From contig CABQLM010000001.1 of the NCBI GenBank assembly GCA_902465105.1, positions 82,702 to 146,701 of the forward strand: DNA of 64,000 nucleotides. Reading direction: 5' to 3'. A program made the position numbers and the translations under genes. The DNA comes from an uncultured Collinsella sp. Lineage in GTDB: Bacteria > Actinomycetota > Coriobacteriia > Coriobacteriales > Coriobacteriaceae. Of the stretch, positions 33,684 to 41,236 are shown piece by piece. The notes under the pieces were generated by a model. That model worked only from the letters and a program-made list of their open reading frames with translations, was not told the DNA's origin and did no database searches. Positions within the stretch are counted from its first letter, which is position 1; the number at the start of each line of letters is the position of its first letter.

Positions 33684-34607
33684 ATGGCAAACGTTCTTGT
33701 CTTTGGTCACCAGAACCCCGATAACGACGCCATCATGAGCGCCGTCGTCCTGTCCCAACTGCTCAACCAGGTTGAGTATGCCGGCAACACCTACGAGGCC
33801 TGCGCCCTTGGTCAGCTTCCGGCAGAGTCCGCCAAGCTGCTCGCCGACGCCGGCATTGCCGAGCCCCGCGTGATTGATTCCGTCGAGGCCGGTCAGCTCG
33901 TCGTCCTCACCGACCACAACGAGTCTGCCCAGTCCGTCGCCGGTCTTAAGGACGCCACGGTCTTTGGCGTCGTCGACCATCACCGCATCGGCGACTTCGA
34001 GACTGCCGGCCCGCTGCACTACATCTGCCTGCCCTGGGGCTCCAGCTGCACCATCGTCACCAAGCTCGCCGGCGTGCTCGGCGTTGAGCTTTCCGACGTT
34101 CAGGCCAAGCTGCTGCTCTCGGCCATGATGACCGACACGCTCATGCTCAAGAGCCCCACCACCACCGATGTCGACCGCGCCGTCGCCGCCAAGCTCGGCG
34201 AGCAGGTGGGCGTCGATCCGGTCAAGTTTGGCATGGAGGTCTTCCTCACCCGTCCGTCCGGCTCCTTCACCGCAGCCGAGATGGTCGGCAACGACATCAA
34301 GATGTTCGAGCCCGCCGGCAAGAAGCTGCTCATCGGCCAGTACGAGACCGTCGACAAGACCCGCGCACTCGGCATGATCGACGAGATCCGCGAGGCCATG
34401 CGCGCCTACGCCGCCGAGAAGGGTGCTGACGGCATTGTCCTGTGCATCACCGACATTATGGAGGAGGGCTCGCAGGTGCTGCTCGAGGGCGAGACCGAGG
34501 CCGCTCGGAAGGGCCTGGGCATTGCCGACGAGCACGACGGCGTCTGGATGCCGGGCGTCCTCTCCCGTAAGAAGCAGGTCGCTGCCCCCATCATGGCCGC
34601 CTGCTAG
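33684..34607 (+). CDS. ppaC: Manganese-dependent inorganic pyrophosphatase (family II)
   Basis: 307 residues, the standard size. DHH-type motifs: FGHQNPDNDAIMSA near the N-terminus, LTDHNE, VDHHRIGDF (DHH proper) and DTLMLKSPTTTD. The C-terminal DHHA2 domain ends in SRKKQVAAPI. It hydrolyses pyrophosphate from biosynthesis and pulls those reactions forward. GGAGG precedes the ATG. A clear terminator follows. It is a lone gene with strongly biased codons, as for an abundant protein. Confidence 0.97.
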   Translation: MANVLVFGHQNPDNDAIMSAVVLSQLLNQVEYAGNTYEACALGQLPAESAKLLADAGIAEPRVIDSVEAGQLVVLTDHNESAQSVAGLKDATVFGVVDHHRIGDFETAGPLHYICLPWGSSCTIVTKLAGVLGVELSDVQAKLLLSAMMTDTLMLKSPTTTDVDRAVAAKLGEQVGVDPVKFGMEVFLTRPSGSFTAAEMVGNDIKMFEPAGKKLLIGQYETVDKTRALGMIDEIREAMRAYAAEKGADGIVLCITDIMEEGSQVLLEGETEAARKGLGIADEHDGVWMPGVLSRKKQVAAPIMAAC

Positions 34608-34627
34608 GTTTAGTTGACCAAACGCCA

Positions 34628-34666
34628 CGACCGGATCGCGGACGCCCCGCGCTCCGGTCGTTTTTT
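34628..34666 (+). terminator. Terminator after ppaC
   Basis: CGACCGGA pairs with TCCGGTCG around a GC-rich inner stem, followed by TTTTTT. Confidence 0.9.
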
Positions 34667-34754
34667 GTGCGCGGCGTCGCGCCGTCTCTTGGACAGGCGT
34701 GCCCGTGCCGTTGAGCAAATAATGTTCAACCTGTGGTTCCGCTTTTCGGCCACG

Positions 34755-34841
34755 CCTGCGTGCTTGTCGCGCAGGGTAGGCTAGACGCAAGCGTAATACG
34801 TTAGAGCGCGGCGCCGCCACTTGGGCGGGCCGTGCTTTTTT
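34755..34841 (+). promoter_or_regulatory. Riboswitch-like leader with terminator, upstream of nhaA
   Basis: GCGC (34769-34772) and GCGC (34806-34809) close a domain. Inside are GGGTAGG, CTA/TAG pairing, a small ACGC-AA-GCGT hairpin and AATACGT. The 3' closing strand is also the start of a terminator stem (34806-34835, GCGCGGC-CCGCC with GGCGGGCCGTGC) followed by six T. A second alternative, CCTGCG/CGCAGG, overlaps the 5' strand. Mutually exclusive stems of this kind are the layout of a transcriptional riboswitch. Known nhaA-linked RNA motifs respond to alkali cations. I could not run a covariance search, so class and ligand are open. Confidence 0.5.
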
Positions 34842-34874
34842 AAGACGGGAGCTTTCCCGTGAAAGGAGCCGCCC

Positions 34875-36233
34875 ATGGCAGCAACTGAGCAGCTGTTCAA
34901 CGTTCGTGAGCGCAAGCGCTTTGAACGTCACGATATCTGGGAGCGCATCGCCGAGAACGGCACGATTTCCGCCGCCGTCATGGTGATCGCCGCCATCGCC
35001 GCCGTCATCTGCGCCAATACCGATGCCTACGAGGCCATCCATCACTTTCTGGAGACCCCGCTGTATGTGGGCCTGGGGCATTTTACGGCCGGTCTCACCG
35101 TCGAGCTTTTCGTCAACGACTTTCTCATGGCGATCTTCTTTTTGCTGGTGGGCATTGAGCTCAAGTATGAGATGACGGTCGGCGAGCTCAAGAACCCGCG
35201 TCAGGCCATGCTTCCCATGCTGGCGGCCGTGGGCGGCGTCGTCGTTCCCGCCTGCATCTACCTCATCTTTAACCATGCCGGCGCGCACAACGGTTGGGCT
35301 ATCCCCATGGCAACCGATATTGCCTTTGCGCTGGGCGTGCTGTCGCTTTTGGGCAATCGCGTGCCCAACGGCGTGCGCGTGTTCTTCTCGACGCTCGCCA
35401 TCGCCGACGACCTGATCTCTATCGCCGCCATTGCCATCTTTTACGGTCAGAGCCCCAACCCGTTTTGGCTGGGTGCCGCCGCGGTCGTGACGTGCGCGCT
35501 CGTGTGGCTCAACAAGACGCAGCACTACCGCCTCGCCCCGTACTCGGTGCTGGGCCTGCTGCTGTGGTTCTGCATGTTCGAGAGCGGCGTGCATGCCACG
35601 CTCGCCGGCGTCATCCTGGCCTTTACTATTCCGGCCAAGTGCGGCGTTAAGCTCGATAGCCTTACCGATTGGCTGGGCGAGTGCCTGCCGTTGCTCGACG
35701 ACCGCTACGACGACGAGGCACACATTCTGGGCCAGCACGACTTTACCGTCTCGACCACCAAGGTCGAGCGCGTCATGCACCGCGTCACCCCGCCGCTCAT
35801 CCGTATGGAGCGCCTGATCTCCACGCCGGTCAACTTTGTGATCCTGCCGATCTTTGCGTTTGTCAACGCGCAGGTTCGCCTGGTGGGCGTGGATATGAGC
35901 ACACTGCTCACCGACCCGGTGACGCTCGGCGTGTACTTTGGCATGCTGCTGGGCAAGCCGATTGGCATCTTTGGCATGACGTTCGCCCTGGTTAAGCTCA
36001 AGGCCTGCCAGTTGCCGCGCAACGTCAACTGGCACATGATCGCCGGCGTGGGCATTCTGGGCGGCATCGGCTTTACCATGTCGATTCTCATCAGCGGCCT
36101 TGCCTTCCCGACGGCCCAGTTTGAGGTCCTGGCTGCCAAGGCCGCCATCCTTGCCGGTTCTGTCACCGCGGCCGTGCTCGGCATGATCTACATGAGTGTG
36201 ATCTGCAAGCACCCCGCGCCCAAGGGCGAGTAA
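34875..36233 (+). CDS. nhaA: Na+/H+ antiporter NhaA
   Basis: 452 residues, slightly longer than E. coli NhaA (388). Integral membrane, about 12 helices. Family signatures: FLMAIFFLLVGIELKYE, the TDIAFALGVL stretch, the ion-binding Asp pair in LAIADDLISIAAIAIFY, and GIGFTMSILISGLAF near the C-terminus. It exports Na+ (or Li+) in exchange for H+. A hydrophilic loop of about 50 residues (about 265-310, DRYDDEAHILGQHDF) accounts for the extra length. GAAAGGAG precedes the ATG. It is probably controlled by the terminator-bearing leader just upstream. Confidence 0.95.
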   Translation: MAATEQLFNVRERKRFERHDIWERIAENGTISAAVMVIAAIAAVICANTDAYEAIHHFLETPLYVGLGHFTAGLTVELFVNDFLMAIFFLLVGIELKYEMTVGELKNPRQAMLPMLAAVGGVVVPACIYLIFNHAGAHNGWAIPMATDIAFALGVLSLLGNRVPNGVRVFFSTLAIADDLISIAAIAIFYGQSPNPFWLGAAAVVTCALVWLNKTQHYRLAPYSVLGLLLWFCMFESGVHATLAGVILAFTIPAKCGVKLDSLTDWLGECLPLLDDRYDDEAHILGQHDFTVSTTKVERVMHRVTPPLIRMERLISTPVNFVILPIFAFVNAQVRLVGVDMSTLLTDPVTLGVYFGMLLGKPIGIFGMTFALVKLKACQLPRNVNWHMIAGVGILGGIGFTMSILISGLAFPTAQFEVLAAKAAILAGSVTAAVLGMIYMSVICKHPAPKGE

Positions 36234-36281
36234 AAGCGCAAAAAACGGGGCCGGACATGCCCCCGGATACCCTTGTATGCA

Positions 36282-36324
36282 AAAAGCGCCGTTTGTGAGC
36301 ACTGTCACAAACGGCGTTTCATTT
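36282..36324 (+). terminator. Terminator after nhaA
   Basis: AAAAGCGCCGTTTGTGA and TCACAAACGGCGTTTC pair perfectly, followed by ATTTATTT. Symmetric enough to act also on the minus-strand gene. Confidence 0.85.
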
Positions 36325-36352
36325 ATTTGGCCACGGGCCCCAATGACCAGGG

Positions 36353-36607
36353 CTATTCCACGGTGCCGTAGATGGCGCCCCAGCCGTGGGCGGCTAGGGC
36401 CGAGTTGAGTTGGTCGCAAAGTGACTGGCGGTCGTAATGGCCGGGCGGTAGCAGGTTGACGATTTCCATGAGGTCGGGCGCCAGGTCCAAGATTTCTGCC
36501 TGCACGATTAGATCCAGGCGGTCGATGGCGTGGCGGTCGTAAAACAAACCATCGACCAGGCGTTGCAGGTCGCCGAACTCCTCGGCCCTAAAAGAACCGT
36601 ATTCCAT
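36353..36607 (-). CDS. Small acidic protein of unknown function
   Basis: 84 residues, no family recognised. Predicted mainly helical (FGDLQRLVDGLFYDRHAID, LDLIVQAEILDLAPDLMEIV), followed by HYDRQSLCDQLNSALA and a short C-terminal strand. CAAGGAGGCACT gives a strong ribosome binding site for ATG 36607, and codon use is like neighbouring genes, so it is probably real. It is divergent from the aminotransferase gene and convergent with nhaA. Confidence 0.65.
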   Translation of the reverse strand: MEYGSFRAEEFGDLQRLVDGLFYDRHAIDRLDLIVQAEILDLAPDLMEIVNLLPPGHYDRQSLCDQLNSALAAHGWGAIYGTVE

Positions 36608-36710
36608 AGTGCCTCCTTGAGCGCCCCACGCCAGCATGCGCGGCGATGTCGTAATTCATTGCGATGGACTTAATCTATCACGGCTTCATAACGTTGCGGC
36701 AGTGGCGGTC

Positions 36711-36716
36711 TATACT
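36711..36716 (+). promoter_or_regulatory. Probable -10 box (TATACT) for the aminotransferase gene
   Basis: TATACT 42 bp before the ATG. The -35 is weak. The same TATACTT box recurs at 38501 before tatA/B. Confidence 0.45.
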
Positions 36717-36757
36717 TAGACGAACTGCAACGTACCGCTTCGCGAAAGGTCGCACCT

Positions 36758-38062
36758 ATGCAGACGATCTACCAGAAGATGGAAACCACCGAACTCGATG
36801 CCGCCATCGAGGCGCTCAAGGCCGAGGTCGCCGAGGTCAAGGCCAAGGGTCTGGCGCTCGACATGGCTCGCGGCAAGCCGTCGCCCTCCCAGGTGGACAT
36901 CTCGCGCCCCATGCTCGATATCCTCAATGCCGACGCCGATCTGCACGACGGCAACGTCGACTGCTCCAATTACGGCTGTTTTGAGGGCATTCCCTCGGCA
37001 CGCAAGCTGGCAGGGGAGTTTTTGGGTTGCCCTGCCGAGCAGACGCTCGTACTGGGTTCGTCGAGCCTCCTGATCGAGCATGACATCGCCGGCATGTTCT
37101 GGCGTTGCGGCTCGTGCGGCAGCGAGCCTTGGGATGCTTACGAGGCGGCGCACGACGGCAAGAAGGTCAAGTTCCTGTGCCCCGTCCCCGGCTACGACCG
37201 TCATTTTGGCATCACCGCCGATCTGGGTATCGAGAACGTCCCCGTCGCGATGACCAAAAACGGTCCCGACATGGACGAGGTCGAGCGCCTGGTCGCCGCC
37301 GACGACTCCATCAAGGGCATCTGGTGCGTGCCCAAGTACTCCAACCCCACGGGCATCACCTTTAGCGAGGACACCGTGCGCCGCCTGGTCGAGATGCCCA
37401 CGGCCGCGCCCGATTTCCGCATCTTCTGGGACAACGCCTACTGCGTGCACGACCTGTACGACGAGACCGACGAGCTCGCCAACATCTTCGACCTCGCTCG
37501 CGCGGCGGGCACCGAGGACCGCGTGGTGGCCTTTGCCTCGACGTCCAAGATCACCTTCCCGGGCGCCGGCATCGGCTTTATCGGTGCGAGCCCCGCGGTC
37601 ATCGTCGAGTTCTCCAAGCGCTTGAAGGCCGGCCTGATCAGCGCCGATAAGCTCAACCAGCTGCGTCATGTGCGCTTCCTTCCCACCATCGAGGCGGTCA
37701 AGGAACACATGAAAAAGCATGCCGAGTTCCTGCGCCCGCGCTTTGAGGCCGTTGAGCGCAAACTTACCGAGGGTCTGGGTAACACGGGCTGCGCTACTTG
37801 GACGCATCCCCGCGGCGGCTACTTTGTGAGCTTTGATGGCCCCGAGGGCTCCGCCCAGAAGGTCGCCGCGCTCTGCGCCGACCTGGGCGTTAAGCTTACG
37901 CCGGCCGGAGCTACTTGGCCTTATGGCAAGGATCCGCGTGACACCAACATCCGCATCGCCCCGAGCTATCCCACGGTTGAGGACCTGGAGGCCGCGCTCG
38001 ACGTGCTGGTGCTGGCCGTTAAGCTTGTCGCTGCCGAGCTGGCGCGTGCCGAGCGCGCCTAA
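36758..38062 (+). CDS. PLP-dependent aminotransferase, class I/II (AspT type Ib-like)
   Basis: 434 residues. It matches the aspartate aminotransferase family that occurs in Actinobacteria and is distinct from the E. coli AspC group. Landmarks: DMARGKPSPSQVD near the N-terminus, PGYDRHF, WCVPKYSNPTGITF, DNAYCVHDLY (Asp/Tyr contacts to PLP), the lysine in ASTSKITFPGAGIGF, and the substrate-carboxylate Arg in NIRIAPSYP. It likely interconverts aspartate and oxaloacetate with glutamate, but substrate is not proven. CGAAAGG precedes the ATG and TATACT lies 42 bp upstream. Confidence 0.9.
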   Translation: MQTIYQKMETTELDAAIEALKAEVAEVKAKGLALDMARGKPSPSQVDISRPMLDILNADADLHDGNVDCSNYGCFEGIPSARKLAGEFLGCPAEQTLVLGSSSLLIEHDIAGMFWRCGSCGSEPWDAYEAAHDGKKVKFLCPVPGYDRHFGITADLGIENVPVAMTKNGPDMDEVERLVAADDSIKGIWCVPKYSNPTGITFSEDTVRRLVEMPTAAPDFRIFWDNAYCVHDLYDETDELANIFDLARAAGTEDRVVAFASTSKITFPGAGIGFIGASPAVIVEFSKRLKAGLISADKLNQLRHVRFLPTIEAVKEHMKKHAEFLRPRFEAVERKLTEGLGNTGCATWTHPRGGYFVSFDGPEGSAQKVAALCADLGVKLTPAGATWPYGKDPRDTNIRIAPSYPTVEDLEAALDVLVLAVKLVAAELARAERA

Positions 38063-38113
38063 CGCGTGACATCCCGTACTATCCGCACTTTCGATACACA
38101 AAGGAGCGCATAC

Positions 38114-38428
38114 ATGGATTTGGGCATTTCTACCAATCCCACGCCGGAGCGCTACACCATCAAGGTGACCGGTGAAATCGATATCTCTAACGCCGATAGC
38201 CTGCGTAACGCTATCGACTTGGCGCTCGAGCAGCCCACCGAGGCCGTCGAGCTCAACTTTGCCCAGGTGAGCTATATCGACTCGACGGGCATTGGCGTGC
38301 TTGTGGGCGCCGCACACCACGCAGCTGATCATGGTAAGCGTTTTAGCTGCGTCAACGTGCAGCCCCCGGTGATGCGCGTGGTTCAGCTGCTGGGCGTCGA
38401 CCAGGAGATTTCGATTACGGCGGCATAA
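38114..38428 (+). CDS. STAS-domain anti-sigma factor antagonist-like protein
   Basis: 104 residues, one STAS domain. The phospho-acceptor serine region is intact (QVSYIDSTGIGVLVGA; Ser in DST). In SpoIIAA/RsbV systems the unphosphorylated form captures the anti-sigma kinase and frees the sigma factor. Here no RsbW-type kinase, sigma factor or PP2C phosphatase is adjacent. AAGGAG precedes ATG 38114. It lies 51 bp after the aminotransferase gene and may share its transcript. Confidence 0.85.
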   Translation: MDLGISTNPTPERYTIKVTGEIDISNADSLRNAIDLALEQPTEAVELNFAQVSYIDSTGIGVLVGAAHHAADHGKRFSCVNVQPPVMRVVQLLGVDQEISITAA

Positions 38429-38500
38429 GCCCTGTCCCGCAAGGGGTGTGCCGTTTGGCATATGTTTGTGATGCGCTCGGACGTTTTGGCGTCCGGGCGC

Positions 38501-38506
38501 TATACT
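38501..38506 (+). promoter_or_regulatory. Probable -10 box (TATACT) for the tat-hyp genes
   Basis: TATACT 76 bp before the tatA/B start. A small hairpin CGGACG-TTTTGG-CGTCCG (about 38478-38495) lies just upstream of it, in the spacer region. Confidence 0.4.
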
Positions 38507-38581
38507 TGATCGAATGAATAGACGAGTTCCGGCCGAATGGCGCGGTGCGGGCTCGACTCACATCGAGCCTTGGAGGTATGT

Positions 38582-39181
38582 GTGTTTGGTATTGGAGAGG
38601 GTGAGCTCGCGATCATCGTGGTCTTCGGCTTTTTGCTGTTTGGCCCGGATAAGCTCCCGCAGATGGGCCGCACGATCGGCCGTGCCATCCGTCAGTTCCG
38701 CGAGACGCAGGAAAAGATGACGGCGGTTGTTCAGTCCGAGATTATCGACCCGGTAAGCGAGGCCGCCTCGGCTCCGGTCAAGCCCAAGAAGGCTGCCGTC
38801 GATGACGATTCCGATGCGGACGATGATGCCGTCAAGACGGCTGCGCCCGCAAAGAAGGAGACCTTTGCCGAGCGCCGTGCCCGCCTTGCCGCCGAGAAGG
38901 CTGCGAGCGAGGGTGCCACCGAGGGCGAAGGCGCTGCCGAGGACACCAATGCCGAGGGTGCTGTCACTGCGGCTGGACCCGTTGCAGCTGCCGATGCCGC
39001 CGCCGAGTCCGAGCCTGCTGCAGAGCCGGAGCCCGAGCCCGAGCCGGCAGAACCCACGACGGCTGATCTCTACGCCCGTCGTCCCCGCAAGCGCAAGGCC
39101 GTCGTCGACCAGCTCGCTCGCGAACTCGAGGCCGAGGACGACGCCGCTGCCGCCGACGCCCCGAAGGGAGGCGATGAGTAA
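38582..39181 (+). CDS. tatB: Sec-independent protein translocase TatA/TatB-type subunit
   Basis: 199 residues from GTG 38582, preceded by GGAGG. A short N-terminal membrane helix (FGIGEGELAIIVVFGFLLFG) is followed by the FGPDKLPQ hinge and an amphipathic helix (MGRTIGRAIRQFRE), the TatA/B signature. The long Ala/Glu/Pro-rich tail and position before tatC favour TatB, but no separate TatA is nearby, so this protein may do both jobs. It moves folded, twin-arginine-bearing proteins, including cofactor-containing enzymes, across the membrane. Its stop overlaps the tatC start by one base (TAATG). Confidence 0.9.
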   Translation: MFGIGEGELAIIVVFGFLLFGPDKLPQMGRTIGRAIRQFRETQEKMTAVVQSEIIDPVSEAASAPVKPKKAAVDDDSDADDDAVKTAAPAKKETFAERRARLAAEKAASEGATEGEGAAEDTNAEGAVTAAGPVAAADAAAESEPAAEPEPEPEPAEPTTADLYARRPRKRKAVVDQLARELEAEDDAAAADAPKGGDE

Positions 39182-39972
39182 TGCCTATCGGACCTGCGCG
39201 TATGCCGCTCTTCGATCACCTGGGAGAGCTTCGTCGCCGCCTGACCATCGTGGTCGTCTCGGTGTTTGCCGCAGCTATCGTGCTGTATTTCGCCACGCCT
39301 GTTGTGCTCGACATCCTGAAAGATCCCATCCGCTCCTTTGTGCCGGATGGTAAGTTCTACATCACCACCACGCTCGGCGGCTTTGGCTTGCGCTTCTCGC
39401 TGGCCATCAAGATGGCCATGGTCATGTGCACGCCCATGATCATCTGGCAGATTCTGGCATTTTTCCTGCCGGCGCTTCGCCCCAACGAGCGCAAGTGGGT
39501 CGTGCCCACGGTGCTCGCCTCGACGGTGTTGTTCTTCCTGGGCGCCATCTTCTGCTACTTCATCATTATCCCGGCAGGCTTTGAGTGGCTCATCGGCGAG
39601 ACCTCGGCCGTCGCCACGGCGTGGCCCGATCTGGAGAACTATGTCAACATGGAGCTGCTCTTTATGATCGGCTTTGGTGTGGCGTTTGAGCTTCCGCTCA
39701 TCATCTTCTACCTGTCTGTCTTTCACATTGTGTCCTATGCGGCCTTCCGCAGCGCCTGGCGCTACGTGTACGTGGGCCTGCTCGTGGGTTCGGCTGTGAT
39801 TACGCCCGACGGTTCGCCCGTCACGCTGGGCCTTATGTACGGCGCCCTGCTCTCGCTCTACGAGATCTCGCTTGCCATCGCCCGCGTGGTCATTACCGCG
39901 CGCGAGGGCAAGAAGGGCCTGTTCGTGAGCCGTCTGGACCTGTTCTCGGATGACGAGGACGACGAGGAGTAA
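39181..39972 (+). CDS. tatC: Twin-arginine translocase subunit TatC
   Basis: 263 residues with six predicted membrane helices. Family motifs: MPLFDHLGELRRRL at the N-terminus (the signal-peptide binding region), FALL-type second helix region (WQILAFFLPALRPNERKWV), FGVAFELPLIIFYL and ITPDGSPVTLGLMYG. It binds twin-arginine signal peptides and nucleates TatA/B. Its start overlaps tatB, and hypA begins 6 bp after its stop, so tatB-tatC-hypA is one tightly packed unit. This suggests that Tat exports a Hyp-matured or other metalloenzyme. Confidence 0.96.
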   Translation: MPIGPARMPLFDHLGELRRRLTIVVVSVFAAAIVLYFATPVVLDILKDPIRSFVPDGKFYITTTLGGFGLRFSLAIKMAMVMCTPMIIWQILAFFLPALRPNERKWVVPTVLASTVLFFLGAIFCYFIIIPAGFEWLIGETSAVATAWPDLENYVNMELLFMIGFGVAFELPLIIFYLSVFHIVSYAAFRSAWRYVYVGLLVGSAVITPDGSPVTLGLMYGALLSLYEISLAIARVVITAREGKKGLFVSRLDLFSDDEDDEE

Positions 39973-39978
39973 ATCGGT

Positions 39979-40335
39979 ATGCATGAGGTTGGCATTGTCA
40001 ACGGCATACTCGATACAGTGATTCGCGCGGCGCGTGGGGCAGGGGCCTCGCGCGCCGTTTTGGTAACGCTGCGTATCGGGGATATGACCGAAGTTGTGCG
40101 CGAGGCGCTCGACTTTGCGTGGGAGACGTTTCGCGACGAGGATCCGCTCACGCAAGGCTGCGAGCTCGCTGTAGAAGAGATTCATCCGCAAAGCGAGTGT
40201 CTGGACTGCGGCGAGGTTTTCGAGCATGATCGTTTTCACTGTCGCTGCCCCCACTGTGGAGGCGCCAACGTGCGCTTGCTGCACGGCCGCGAGCTCGACA
40301 TCGCCAGCATCGAGGTCGAAACTCCCGACAATTAA
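39979..40335 (+). CDS. hypA: Hydrogenase/urease nickel metallochaperone HypA
   Basis: 118 residues, the usual size. The nickel-binding N-terminus MHEVG is intact (Met-His-Glu). The zinc site is C-x2-C ... C-x-C-x2-C-like (CLDCGEVFEHDRFHCRCPHCG). HypA delivers nickel with HypB to [NiFe]-hydrogenase large subunits. No hydrogenase structural gene or hypCDEF lies in the window. hypB follows after 163 bp, the gap being filled by a family C palindrome. Confidence 0.95.
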   Translation: MHEVGIVNGILDTVIRAARGAGASRAVLVTLRIGDMTEVVREALDFAWETFRDEDPLTQGCELAVEEIHPQSECLDCGEVFEHDRFHCRCPHCGGANVRLLHGRELDIASIEVETPDN

Positions 40336-40340
40336 CCAGG

Positions 40341-40480
40341 CTGCCATTTGGGGACGGGGTATAAATGGTAGAAATAGATGTGCCGGGCAGCTTGACATTT
40401 CATTTTGATGTGTGCAAGCAGGTAAAACGGTATATGTCAACGACGAAATCTACCATTTCTACCCCGTCCCCAAATGGCAG
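40341..40480. repeat. 140-bp palindromic element, family C, copy 2, between hypA and hypB
   Basis: Arms of about 31 bp with one mismatch: CTGCCATTTGGGGACGGGGT at the left and its inverse at the right. The centre is AT-richer than the genes. Compare 26913-27235. It starts 5 bp after the hypA stop and ends 18 bp before hypB, splitting a usually tight gene pair. Confidence 0.9.
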
Positions 40481-40498
40481 AAGTAAGGAGTGCCGAGT

Positions 40499-41182
40499 AT
40501 GGCCGAGAAAACGATTGATATCGCATCGCCGATTTTGTCGCGCAACGAACGCCTGGCAGATCAGCTGCGTCAGCGATTTAAAGAGACGAATACCTTTGTG
40601 ATCAACGTGCTGTCGAGCCCGGGCTCGGGTAAGACCACCACGATCTTGGGTACCAATGAGCGCCTGCGTGACAAGGCGGACTTACGTTGCGCCGTCATCG
40701 AGGGCGATATCGCCTCGGACGTCGACGCCATCACCATGAAGGAAGCTGGCATGCCCGCCATTCAGATCAATACGGGCGGCCTGTGCCACCTCGAGGGCAA
40801 CATGATCATGGAGGCCGTTGACGCGTTCGATCAGGCCGTCGGGCTCGAAAACATCGATGTCATCTTTATCGAAAACGTGGGCAACTTGGTCTGCCCGGTC
40901 GACTTTGACCTGGGCGAGAACCTATCCATCATGATCCTTTCGGTGCCCGAGGGCGACGACAAACCTATCAAGTACCCGGGTATTTTCCAGCACGCCGGCG
41001 CGCAGCTGCTCAACAAGGTCGATGTGGCCCCGGCTTTCGATTTTGACATGGATAGGTATACTAAGACACTCGATGACCTCAATCCGCAGGCGCCGCGGTT
41101 TGCCGTGAGTGCACGCAAGGGCGAGGGCATGGATGCCTGGTGCGATTGGCTCATCGGGCAGATTGAGCAAGCAAGGGCGTAA
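40499..41182 (+). CDS. hypB: Hydrogenase nickel incorporation GTPase HypB
   Basis: 227 residues. G-domain motifs: LSSPGSGKTTT (Walker A), IEGDIASDVDA, the metal site GGLCHLEG at the dimer interface, and FIENVGNLVCPVDFDLGE. GTP hydrolysis by HypB drives nickel transfer with HypA. The His-rich nickel-storage stretch and N-terminal C-x2-CGC motif of some homologues are absent. AAGGAG precedes ATG 40499 and lies immediately outside the right arm of the family C palindrome. Confidence 0.95.
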   Translation: MAEKTIDIASPILSRNERLADQLRQRFKETNTFVINVLSSPGSGKTTTILGTNERLRDKADLRCAVIEGDIASDVDAITMKEAGMPAIQINTGGLCHLEGNMIMEAVDAFDQAVGLENIDVIFIENVGNLVCPVDFDLGENLSIMILSVPEGDDKPIKYPGIFQHAGAQLLNKVDVAPAFDFDMDRYTKTLDDLNPQAPRFAVSARKGEGMDAWCDWLIGQIEQARA

Positions 41183-41236
41183 GTCGGCCGCTGCAAGTGC
41201 GGGCGCAGCCGCAGAGATACGAGATAGGAGCCTCTT

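Noticed and set aside
33648..36419. 923-codon open frame on the minus strand across ppaC and nhaA
   Set aside because: Both plus-strand genes are certain; the antisense frame is rich in His/Gly/Asp and lacks any domain.
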